From positions 72,007 through 136,006 of the forward strand of contig JADJIA010000002.1 in assembly GCA_016707285.1 (NCBI GenBank): 64,000 bases of DNA, written 5' to 3'. Below are positions 45,663 to 54,380 of this stretch, one piece after another. The translations under genes and the position numbers were made by a program. The notes below the pieces were generated by a model that was given only the letters and a program-made list of their open reading frames with translations, had not been told where the DNA came from and made no database searches. This DNA comes from Ignavibacteriales bacterium. Lineage in GTDB: Bacteria; Bacteroidota; Ignavibacteria; Ignavibacteriales; Ignavibacteriaceae. Each line of letters begins with the position of its first letter. The stretch's first letter is position 1.

Positions 45663-47918
45663 ATGAAACGATCGTTATTTTTTACAATTACTATATTAAT
45701 CCTTGGTTTAACCACCATGATGAACGCACAAAAAGATGATAATAACTTAAATAGTGAAGTTAAAAAGCTTTTGGATAAAATGACGATCGAAGAAAAGATC
45801 GGTCAGATGACTCAAGTGACAATTCAGACTGTTTCAAAAAAACAGGGAAACAAAGACCAGCACCACGAACTTGATTTGCAAAAACTTGAAGAAGTAGTTG
45901 TTAAATACAATGTTGGTTCACTCCTTAATGTTTATGATAAAGCTCATGAAATTGAATACTGGCACGAAGTTATCACAAAAATTCAGGACCTCGCCACAAA
46001 AAAGACACGGCTTAAAATTCCTGTGCTTTATGGTATAGACGCCATCCATGGTGCCACATACACTTTAAACTCCACACTTTTCCCTCAATCACTTGGAATG
46101 GCTTCAACTTTTAACAGGGAATTAGTTAAAAAGGGAGCAGAAATTACAGCAGTTGAAACCTATGCTTCAGGAATTCCATGGAATTTTAATCCCGTTCTTG
46201 ATGTTGGAAGACAATCGTTATGGCCAAGACTCTGGGAAACAATGGGAGAAGATCCATATCTTGTTTCAGAACTCGGAAGCACTTATGTAAAAGCAATGCA
46301 AGAGAACAACCTGGTTCCAAAAGACCGTTTCCTTGCTTGTCTAAAACATTATGTTGGCTACAGTTTCCCTTTTAACGGACTTGACAGAACCCCTGCTTAC
46401 ATGTCTGAGAGAACCCTTAGAGAATTTTTCCTCCCACCATTTGAAGCGGCAGTAAAAGCCGGAGCTTTAACTGTGATGGTTAATTCAGGTGAGATAGATG
46501 GAATTCCCGGACACGCAAATTATCATCTGCTTACTGAAGTATTAAAAGGTGAAATGAAATTTAAGGGATTTGTTGTTTCCGATTGGGAAGATATCAAAAG
46601 ACTTTTTACCCGCGACAGAGTTGCTCAGTCACCAAAAGAAGCGGTGTTTATGGCTGTGATGGCCGGAGTTGATATGAGCATGGTTCCAACAGACCTCAGC
46701 TTTTATGACCTGCTTCTTGAACTTGTTAAAGAGGGTTCAGTTCCTGTGTCCCGTATCGATGATGCAGTCAGCAGAATTTTGTTTGTCAAGATGAAACTTG
46801 GACTTTTCGAAAATGCATATCCTGACAAATCATATTTACCAAAATTTGCCACTGCTGAAAATACCCAGGCAAATCTTGAGGCAGCCCGTGAATCAATAGT
46901 CCTTCTTAAAAACAACAAAAACATCCTGCCTTTGGGCAAGGATAAAAAAGTATTTGTTACGGGACCCACCGCAGATATGTTATCAGTTTTAAATGGTGGC
47001 TGGACGATAACATGGCAGGGGAATGAAGAATCACTTATGCAAAGTGATAAAAAAACTGTTGTTAAAGCGATGATTTCCGAAGTATCGTCAAAAAACATAA
47101 TCTACAATCCGGGTTGTTCTTTTGATAAAATGCTCGATGTTGACAATGCAGTTAAAAGTGCAAAAGAATCTGATGTTATAGTTCTTTGTCTCGGTGAACC
47201 GGCATATTGCGAAACACCCGGAAACATCAACGATCTTACACTCCCAAAAGCACAGTTGGATTATGCTAAAATGATGATTGCCACAGGGAAACCTGTTGTA
47301 CTTGTTATGATTGAAGGCAGACCAAGAATTATAACTGAAATTGCGGACAAAGTTGATGGAATCGTTGTGGCGTTTCTCCCCGGTATGCAGGGTGGTGTTG
47401 CCATTTCCGATGTATTGTATGGAGTTACCAATCCAAGCGGAAAACTCCCGATAACATATCCCAAATCTCCAAATGCCATTACACTTTACGATTATAAACC
47501 GATTGAATTTTTTGACGGCAATGGTTACAATCCACTTTATCCATTTGGACATGGTTTAAGTTATACTCAGTTTACATACTCTGATTTGAAGCTAAGTGCT
47601 GATAAAATTACTGAAAACGAAGAGTTAAAAGTGTCGGTAACTGTAAAAAACACAGGTAATGTAAAAGGGAAAGAATCTGTTCTGCTTTATCTCACCGATC
47701 TTTTTGGAACAGTTTCAAGACCAAACAAACAATTAAAAGGATTTGATAAAGTTGAACTTGCACCCGGTGAAAGCAAAACAGTACACTTCACTCTTGGTTG
47801 GGAGCACCTGTCATTTATCGGTGCCTCCAACAGCAGAATAGTTGAGTTGGGTGAATTTGTTGTAACGGTTGGTGATCTTAAATCCAGGTTCAATCTTGTA
47901 TTTGGTGGCGGGAAATAA
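45663..47918 (+). CDS. GH3 beta-glucosidase (BglX-like)
   Basis: 751 aa with signal peptide (MKRSLFFTITILILGLTTMM). GH3 N-domain with DKMTIEEKIGQMTQVTIQ and nucleophile Asp307 in FVVSDWEDIKRL. GH3 C-domain (ESIVLLKNNKNILPLGKDKK; ITYPKSPNAITLYDYKPIEF; NPLYPFGHGLSYTQFTYSDL) and a C-terminal fibronectin-III-like domain. No T9SS tail, so periplasmic. Releases glucose from beta-gluco-oligosaccharides. 1 bp separates it from the next gene. Confidence 0.95.
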   Translation: MKRSLFFTITILILGLTTMMNAQKDDNNLNSEVKKLLDKMTIEEKIGQMTQVTIQTVSKKQGNKDQHHELDLQKLEEVVVKYNVGSLLNVYDKAHEIEYWHEVITKIQDLATKKTRLKIPVLYGIDAIHGATYTLNSTLFPQSLGMASTFNRELVKKGAEITAVETYASGIPWNFNPVLDVGRQSLWPRLWETMGEDPYLVSELGSTYVKAMQENNLVPKDRFLACLKHYVGYSFPFNGLDRTPAYMSERTLREFFLPPFEAAVKAGALTVMVNSGEIDGIPGHANYHLLTEVLKGEMKFKGFVVSDWEDIKRLFTRDRVAQSPKEAVFMAVMAGVDMSMVPTDLSFYDLLLELVKEGSVPVSRIDDAVSRILFVKMKLGLFENAYPDKSYLPKFATAENTQANLEAARESIVLLKNNKNILPLGKDKKVFVTGPTADMLSVLNGGWTITWQGNEESLMQSDKKTVVKAMISEVSSKNIIYNPGCSFDKMLDVDNAVKSAKESDVIVLCLGEPAYCETPGNINDLTLPKAQLDYAKMMIATGKPVVLVMIEGRPRIITEIADKVDGIVVAFLPGMQGGVAISDVLYGVTNPSGKLPITYPKSPNAITLYDYKPIEFFDGNGYNPLYPFGHGLSYTQFTYSDLKLSADKITENEELKVSVTVKNTGNVKGKESVLLYLTDLFGTVSRPNKQLKGFDKVELAPGESKTVHFTLGWEHLSFIGASNSRIVELGEFVVTVGDLKSRFNLVFGGGK

Positions 47919-47919
47919 A

Positions 47920-49905
47920 ATGAATTTATTTGTAAAAGTTCTCCCCCGGGTAGTATTAATATTGGTTTTGGCTATGCCCCTTGCTGCCCAGGGGTTTTTA
48001 AAAGTCTCCGGAAAAAATATTGTTAACGGAGTTGGACAAAATTATATTCTCAAAGGTGTGGGATTAGGCGGATGGTTGCTCCAGGAAGGTTATATGCTTC
48101 ATACTGCAGCCTTTGCTAATGCCCAATGGCAAATCAGAGCGAAAATCACTGATTTGATTGGTGAAGAAAACACTGAAACTTTTTATGAGACTTATCGAAA
48201 CAATTATGTAAAAAAAGTTGATATTGATTCTCTTAAAGCTTGGGGTTTTAACTCAATACGGTTGCCGTTCCACTACAATCTTTTTGCCACCAACACAAAT
48301 CCCCCCGTCTTTTTACAAAAAGGTTTTGATTATACCGATTCACTCCTTGCCTGGTGTAAAGCAAATCAGATGTATCTAATCCTGGATATGCACGGAGCCC
48401 CGGGCGGGCAGAGTGATCAGGGGATAAGCGACTATAACCCTGCTTTTCCTTCCCTGTGGGAGAGTGAACAGAACAAAGACCTTACAGTGAAAATCTGGCG
48501 GAAATTAGCTGAAAAATATAAAGATGAAGAGTGGATCGGTGGTTACGACCTCCTTAATGAGCCCAAATGGGACCTTGGGACAAACAATGTTCCTCTCCGT
48601 GATCTTTATATCAGACTTACAGACACCATCCGGGCAGTTGATACCAACCATATACTATATATTGAAGGTAACTGGTATGCAACCGATTTTGCGGGATTAA
48701 CTCCCCCCTGGGATGCAAACATGGTTTACAGTTTTCATAAATACTGGAACACAAACAACACGGGTTCAATTCAGTATTTGCTCGATCTTCGCAATAATTC
48801 GAACAGACCTTTATGGCTTGGTGAAACCGGTGAAAACTCAAATCAGTGGCTTTCAGATTTTGTGGAATTGATGCATAACAACAATATCGGCTGGGCTACC
48901 TGGCCTCACAAAAAAATCAAGTCAATTGCAGGACCTCTTTCAGCGACCCTTTCGCCACTTTATCAAACACTTTTGAACTATTGGAATGGATCAGGGTCGA
49001 GACCAACAGCAACTTATGCTCAGGGTGCTCTGATGGCACAGGCAAACGCACTTAAACTTGAGATGTGCACCTACAACAAAGATTATGTTTATGCTCTGTT
49101 CAATCAACCTTTTTCAACCGTAACAGTCCCGTTTGCAGAAAATCTGATTCCGGGAACTATCTACGCACCCAATTATGACATGGGAAAACAGGGAGTGGCT
49201 TATTCGGATGTGGCATTCCAAAACACCAATAATGGAACCACCTATAATTCCGGATACAACTACAGAAATGATGGCGTTGATATCGAACAGTGCAGCGATT
49301 TTTCGTCCAACGGATTTGATGTCGGTTGGATCGAGAATAATGAGTGGCTGGCTTATACCGTTCAGGTTCAGACGAGTGGTGTTTACAGCGCAGCTTTTAA
49401 TGTTGCTGCCCAAAGTGCCGGTGGACAAATTTTTGTGCTTGTTGACGGACAAGGGGTAAGTTTTGTTAATATCCCTGCAACGGGCGGCTGGCAGAACTGG
49501 CAAAATGTAATTCTTGAGAATATCAATCTTACTGCAGGAACCCACAAACTGACCCTGAGATTTTACACCGGTAATTTTAACCTCAGCAATATCGATTTCA
49601 CTTTAATCTCGACAGATATTGAAGATGAAACTCAAATTCCGGTTGAATTTGATCTGAGCCAAAATCATCCAAATCCGTTTAACCCCTCCACCATTGTTAA
49701 ATATTCACTTCCTGTTGACGGATTTGTTAATATTAGTGTCTATAACAATCTTGGTGAAAAGGTATCGGTGCTTGTTGATGGTGAGGTGAGTGCCGGTAAA
49801 TATTCAGTTTCTTTTGATGCAGCAAATCTTCCAAGTGGAGTTTATTTCTGCAGAATGGAAGCCGGTAATTTTATCTCCTCCCGCAAAATGCTTCTGCTAA
49901 AATGA
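47920..49905 (+). CDS. GH5 glucanase with CBM6 and T9SS sorting domain
   Basis: 661 aa from ATG 47920, 1 bp after the GH3 stop. Signal peptide through MPLAAQ. GH5 barrel: LKGVGLGGWLLQEGYMLHTA, acid/base Glu214 (YDLLNEPKWD), nucleophile Glu302 (LWLGETGENSNQW). CBM6-type domain (about 415-560; YRNDGVDIEQCSDFSSNGFD; NNEWLAYTVQVQ; GGWQNWQNVILENINLTAGT). T9SS tail (SQNHPNPFNPSTIVKYSLP). Paralog of the tail-less GH5 at 25092; the pair would act outside and inside the outer membrane. Confidence 0.93.
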   Translation: MNLFVKVLPRVVLILVLAMPLAAQGFLKVSGKNIVNGVGQNYILKGVGLGGWLLQEGYMLHTAAFANAQWQIRAKITDLIGEENTETFYETYRNNYVKKVDIDSLKAWGFNSIRLPFHYNLFATNTNPPVFLQKGFDYTDSLLAWCKANQMYLILDMHGAPGGQSDQGISDYNPAFPSLWESEQNKDLTVKIWRKLAEKYKDEEWIGGYDLLNEPKWDLGTNNVPLRDLYIRLTDTIRAVDTNHILYIEGNWYATDFAGLTPPWDANMVYSFHKYWNTNNTGSIQYLLDLRNNSNRPLWLGETGENSNQWLSDFVELMHNNNIGWATWPHKKIKSIAGPLSATLSPLYQTLLNYWNGSGSRPTATYAQGALMAQANALKLEMCTYNKDYVYALFNQPFSTVTVPFAENLIPGTIYAPNYDMGKQGVAYSDVAFQNTNNGTTYNSGYNYRNDGVDIEQCSDFSSNGFDVGWIENNEWLAYTVQVQTSGVYSAAFNVAAQSAGGQIFVLVDGQGVSFVNIPATGGWQNWQNVILENINLTAGTHKLTLRFYTGNFNLSNIDFTLISTDIEDETQIPVEFDLSQNHPNPFNPSTIVKYSLPVDGFVNISVYNNLGEKVSVLVDGEVSAGKYSVSFDAANLPSGVYFCRMEAGNFISSRKMLLLK

Positions 49906-49979
49906 GTACCTGAGTACTTGAGTACCTGAGTGATTTTAGTATTGTATAATAGCGTCACTCAAGTACTCAAGTACTCGAG
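49904..49979. repeat. Inverted repeat made of 8-bp tandem units
   Basis: Left arm GAGTACCTGAGTACTTGAGT... (49904-49933) and right arm TCACTCAAGTACTCAAGTAC... (49955-49979) each repeat an 8-bp unit (GAGTACCT / AAGTACTC). The arms can pair over about 22 bp with one mismatch around a 21-nt loop. It begins in the stop codon of the GH5 gene. It could be a terminator-like or stability hairpin between GH5 and GH81. Confidence 0.8.
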
Positions 49980-50017
49980 AATTCGTTTAATTAAATACAC
50001 TATGAAAAGGAGTTTAT

Positions 50018-53000
50018 ATGAGTCTGAGAGTGATCAAACCCGGACTGTTTGTTTTTTTTATTATGCTCCTTTTTCTTCAGAGCACAAATCTTAATGGGCA
50101 GTCTGTTCAGGTGGGGAATGGCAGTTACAGCACTGTACTTCCTTCCGGAGCTGTTGGTCCATCATCCTCACAAGGCTCTCCCGTAGTTCCAAAAGTATCT
50201 ACAAGTTTTAATCAGCCTGTTCAAACCAACGATTGGTGGAGCAGCCTGATTTTTCCATTTTATGGGAGTCAACATTCAAACACTTTGTATGTTTTACCCC
50301 TCGTGGTAAAAGCGGGAGCCGATGGATTGGGAATGGGATATACAAAAGATCCTGTTTTTGCAGCAGCAGATTACCTGTACCCATATCAACAGCAACTTAC
50401 TGTTGGCGTTGAGGGATTAAATTCATCAAGAACGCTCGTTGAAGGGTATGGTGACTGGACAGTAACAGCATCGTGGAATGACGGGGTCAGATCGATGAAA
50501 ACCACTATTGGTCACGGTTTGCCATATGCATTTTTTACCATCGCCGGTGGCAATGCAAAAGTTGTGTGTAAAGAGACTCCCGTGATCTGGTCAAATTCAA
50601 ACGGAGTGGTTGGTTTAACGGTTGCCGGCAGACACTATGGTATATTTGGACCATCAGGCTCGGTCTGGACGGGCACCACAACATTTGTATCAAACCTAAA
50701 CGGAAAAGATTTCCTTTCCGTAGCGATTTTACCCGATAACACCCCCGCAACCCTGGAATATTACAGAAAACGGGCTTATGCTTTTGTAACAAACAGTACC
50801 GTATCATGGAATTATGATAAACAAAACGCCGAAGTTATCACCAATTTTAGTTATCAAACCGTCTTAAAAGACAGCGCAGCGGGGAACCTTAATGAAACTT
50901 TAACTGCATTGTTCAGACATCAGTGGATTAATACAAACGCCCCACTCACTTCATATTCTTATGTCTCCGTAAGGGGTGAAATGAAAATATTTGACGGGAA
51001 TACCTTTTCAACAACCAACGAATTTAACGGTATCCTGCCCGCTTTCCCCGATGAAGGAATTTATAATCCCGCAATTTTGGGTTCCTATATCGATTCTCTG
51101 GCGATGGAGACACTTTCACCCGGACCAATCTATGAAAACGGGAAATCAATAGCCAGATTTGCTCATGTTGTGAGGATAGCCGATCAACTTGGAAAAACCG
51201 CTGCTCGTGATCACTTCCTTCAACAGATTAAAAACAGACTTGAAGCATGGTTAACAGTTGGCGGCGGAGCAGAGATTTCATGGATTGCCAACTGGAACAC
51301 TCTTTCTGCATACCCTTCGGGCTATGGCGCGGATAATCAACTCAACGACCATAATTTTCATTATGGGTACTTGATTGTAGCTGCCGCAACTTTGGCGCAA
51401 TACGACCCTCAATGGGCTTTAGAATCGCAGTGGGGTGGAATGATCAACCTGCTCATCAAAGATTGTGTGAACTGGGACAGGAACGACAGAAGATTTCCTT
51501 TTTTAAGAAGTTTTGATCCGTATGAAGGTCACTCGTGGGAAGCAGGTCACGGAGATTTTGGCGACGGAAACAATGAGGAATCCAGCTCGGAATCGATGAA
51601 TTTTGCTTATGGCGTGGCTTTATGGGGTTCTGTAACTCAAAATGATACCATTCGAGATCTTGGGATTTATCTTTATGCAAACGAAAGAGCTGCAATTGAA
51701 CAATACTTTTTTGATATTGATAATGTGGTTTTCCCCTCTTCGTATCCCAGAACTGCATTGGGAATGGTTTGGGGTGGTAAGGGTGTTCATTCCACCTGGT
51801 TTGGTGCCGATCCTGAATTTATCCACGGAATTAATTTTCTCCCAATGACGGGTGGTTCGTTATATCATGGAAGAAATCCTGAATATATCGACATAAATTA
51901 CGCCGAAATGGTGAACGAAATTGGAAGTAAACCCCGTAAATGGAAAGATGTTATTTGGCAGTGGTATGCTTTTTCTGATCCACAATTTGCCATGAATCAG
52001 TTTTATGCCGAACCTTATTACGAGCAGTTTGATGGTGAATCAAGGGCGCATACTTATCACTGGTTGGGGAATTTAAGGAAAATCGGGAGGCTCAACACCA
52101 CCGTTACTGCTGATATCCCAACTTATGCGGTCTTTAATTCGGCTTCACAAAAAAACACTTATGTGGCTTATAATCCGGGAAACAGTCCAGTGACTGTTAA
52201 TTTTTCAGATGGATACTCGATGTTGGTCCCGGGAAGATCGATGAAATCTTTCAACAGCGACACTTCAGGTGTGGGTATGCCTGTGGCAGTTCCGATATCC
52301 GATGTTTCAAAGGGGAAAGCTCCACTTACTGTAAAGTTTAAGGGGAGTAACAGTTTCGACAGAAACGGCACCATCACTTCTTATCATTGGGATTTTGGTG
52401 ATTCCACAATGGCATACAGTGCCGATACAACTCATGTCTACAGAACACCCGGCGTTTACACAGCGGTTCTTACCGTTAAAAACAATTTAAATCTCACCGG
52501 TGTTGGTGAGATTGTAATCACTGTGGATGGAAACGGCACACCTTATATCGGAACTCCAAAAACTGTTCCCGGTAAAATTGAGGCTGAGGAATTTGATCTT
52601 GGTGGTGAAGGAGTTGCTTATCATGACAGTGATCCTCAAAATGTTGGAGTTCCATTCCGTCCAAATGAGGGAGTTGACATTGAAGGATGTGGAGATGTTG
52701 GTAGTGGATATGATGTTGGCTGGATAAAAGCCGGTGAGTGGATGGAATATACAATCAATGTAACCGAGACGGGATATTATGACTTCTCTGCCAGAACAGC
52801 CTCTGTTCCGGGAGGGGGAGCATACCACATCGCTATTGACGGCATTAATGTGACAGGTAGAAAGACTGTACCTGTAACAGGCGGGTGGCAGTTCTGGGGA
52901 GATGTTGTCTCAACAAGCATCCGACTTGAAGCGGGTGTTCACATAATGAGATTTGAGGCTGAAGGACCGGAATTTAATTTTAACTACATTAACATTGTAC

Positions 53001-53305
53001 GCAACCTGACAGGGATTGAATCAACAGCGGCGGATCTACCAACAGAATATGTCTTAAATCAAAATTATCCAAATCCGTTTAATCCTTCCACGGCTATCCG
53101 TTTTGCATTGCCGCAATCGGGTCTGGTGAAGCTTGTCGTTTATAATTCCCTTGGAGAAGAGCAGACAACACTTGTAAACGGGATGATGGAATCAGGATTT
53201 CATTCTGTTGTTTTTGACGCAAAAGGACTTCCAAGTGGAGTCTATTTTGTGAGAATGGTTGCCGGTAATTATATTTCAACAAAAAAAATGGTTTTATTGA
53301 GATGA
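50018..53305 (+). CDS. GH81 endo-beta-1,3-glucanase with PKD, CBM6 and T9SS domains
   Basis: 1095 aa; signal peptide then NQPVQTNDWWSSLIFPFYGS at the start of the GH81 region (about 60-730). The family's hallmark catalytic region is present: NQLNDHNFHYGYLIVAAATL and DPYEGHSWEAGHGDFGDGNN followed by EESSSESMNFAYG (acidic residues of the GH81 active site). Then a PKD domain (about 755-830; NGTITSYHWDFGDSTMAYSA), a CBM6-type domain (about 850-995; GWIKAGEWMEYTINVTETGY) and T9SS tail (NQNYPNPFNPSTAIRFALP). GH81 enzymes are laminarinases, the strongest marker that the substrate is a beta-1,3-glucan. Confidence 0.95.
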   Translation: MSLRVIKPGLFVFFIMLLFLQSTNLNGQSVQVGNGSYSTVLPSGAVGPSSSQGSPVVPKVSTSFNQPVQTNDWWSSLIFPFYGSQHSNTLYVLPLVVKAGADGLGMGYTKDPVFAAADYLYPYQQQLTVGVEGLNSSRTLVEGYGDWTVTASWNDGVRSMKTTIGHGLPYAFFTIAGGNAKVVCKETPVIWSNSNGVVGLTVAGRHYGIFGPSGSVWTGTTTFVSNLNGKDFLSVAILPDNTPATLEYYRKRAYAFVTNSTVSWNYDKQNAEVITNFSYQTVLKDSAAGNLNETLTALFRHQWINTNAPLTSYSYVSVRGEMKIFDGNTFSTTNEFNGILPAFPDEGIYNPAILGSYIDSLAMETLSPGPIYENGKSIARFAHVVRIADQLGKTAARDHFLQQIKNRLEAWLTVGGGAEISWIANWNTLSAYPSGYGADNQLNDHNFHYGYLIVAAATLAQYDPQWALESQWGGMINLLIKDCVNWDRNDRRFPFLRSFDPYEGHSWEAGHGDFGDGNNEESSSESMNFAYGVALWGSVTQNDTIRDLGIYLYANERAAIEQYFFDIDNVVFPSSYPRTALGMVWGGKGVHSTWFGADPEFIHGINFLPMTGGSLYHGRNPEYIDINYAEMVNEIGSKPRKWKDVIWQWYAFSDPQFAMNQFYAEPYYEQFDGESRAHTYHWLGNLRKIGRLNTTVTADIPTYAVFNSASQKNTYVAYNPGNSPVTVNFSDGYSMLVPGRSMKSFNSDTSGVGMPVAVPISDVSKGKAPLTVKFKGSNSFDRNGTITSYHWDFGDSTMAYSADTTHVYRTPGVYTAVLTVKNNLNLTGVGEIVITVDGNGTPYIGTPKTVPGKIEAEEFDLGGEGVAYHDSDPQNVGVPFRPNEGVDIEGCGDVGSGYDVGWIKAGEWMEYTINVTETGYYDFSARTASVPGGGAYHIAIDGINVTGRKTVPVTGGWQFWGDVVSTSIRLEAGVHIMRFEAEGPEFNFNYINIVRNLTGIESTAADLPTEYVLNQNYPNPFNPSTAIRFALPQSGLVKLVVYNSLGEEQTTLVNGMMESGFHSVVFDAKGLPSGVYFVRMVAGNYISTKKMVLLR

Positions 53306-54222
53306 GAAAAAACTTCAAAGGCAGCAAAACAATAGTTAAAATTGTTCTATTGCTCTTTTTTATTTTGTTTATCGGATGTAAAGGATCAGAAAGTTCTCCA
53401 ACCGATCCCGGAGATCCCGGTGTTGTGGTTCCAACAAAAAGTCCAAAGAGGGGGCTTTCATACAACCTGACAAACAGCAGCGACTTTGCAGCACTGAAAA
53501 GTGGTGTCTCCTGGTGGTATAACTGGTTTTATACAACAACAGCACCAACGGGGTATTATTCCGCCTACGAGATGGAATTTATCCCTATGCTTTGGGGAGG
53601 AAGTCCCTCAAGCAACGATATTCTCGCAGTTAAAAATTTCATCCTCGGTCATCCTGAAGTGAAATATCTGTTGGTAATGAATGAACCCAATCTCACTGAC
53701 CAGGCGAACAGAACCCCGCAGCAGGCGGCAGCCGACTGGCCAAAGTATGAACAGGTTATTGCCGATCTTGCAGCACAGGGAAGGACAATTTATCTTGTGG
53801 GTCCACAAATGAATTGGGGAACAATGACAAATTATTCCGATCCCGTTGTGTGGCTTGATGCCTTTTATACTGCCTATAAAGTGAACAATGGTGGAGTGCC
53901 ACCCAAGATTGATTATCTTGCATTTCACTGGTATGATTATGGACTGGCTGCTCAGTTGGACAGATTAAAAAAATATGACAAAAAAATCTGGATAACCGAG
54001 ATGGCTAACTGGAATCCTCAAATAAACAGTTATGCAAAACAGGCAGAACAGATGACTCAGATGGTGGCGATTTGTGAAAACAGAAGTGATGTTTTTCGTT
54101 ATGCCTGGTTTATCGGAAGAGGTGGTCTGCCAGATAATAAATATACCTATCTTTTTGAACCAACACCCGGTCAGTTAAATGATTTGGGAAAGCTTTATCT
54201 TAGTCTGCCTTGGACTAAATAG
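53302..54222 (+). CDS. GH128-like beta-1,3-glucanase lipoprotein
   Basis: 306 aa. Lipobox FFILFIGC ends the signal peptide. The rest is a (beta/alpha)8 'Asl1-like'/GH128 barrel: RGLSYNLTNSSDFAALKSGV, WYNWFYTTTAP, acid/base Glu128 in VMNEPNLTD, FHWYDYGLAAQLDRLKK and nucleophile Glu233 in WITEMANWNP. GH128 members cleave beta-1,3-glucans. ATGA overlap with the GH81 gene, so translationally coupled. Expected membrane-anchored in the periplasm or on the surface. Confidence 0.88.
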   Translation: MRKNFKGSKTIVKIVLLLFFILFIGCKGSESSPTDPGDPGVVVPTKSPKRGLSYNLTNSSDFAALKSGVSWWYNWFYTTTAPTGYYSAYEMEFIPMLWGGSPSSNDILAVKNFILGHPEVKYLLVMNEPNLTDQANRTPQQAAADWPKYEQVIADLAAQGRTIYLVGPQMNWGTMTNYSDPVVWLDAFYTAYKVNNGGVPPKIDYLAFHWYDYGLAAQLDRLKKYDKKIWITEMANWNPQINSYAKQAEQMTQMVAICENRSDVFRYAWFIGRGGLPDNKYTYLFEPTPGQLNDLGKLYLSLPWTK

Positions 54223-54263
54223 ACCACAATTTAAATCTAAACGGTTAAAATACACAACAAAAA

Positions 54264-54283
54264 GGCTGCCAATTTTGGCAGCC
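54264..54283 (+). terminator. Stem-loop terminator at the end of the glucanase cluster
   Basis: GGCTGCC, loop AATTTT, GGCAGCC; flanked by A-rich sequence upstream and CTCTATAAAG downstream. The same stem occurs at 58428-58448. Confidence 0.75.
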
Positions 54284-54380
54284 TCTATAAAGAAACATAA
54301 TATTTATTCAAAACAAGTTAATTTCCAGAAATTCTGAAGTTCATATTCCTTTAACAAGATGGAACTAAATTAACTGTTGT

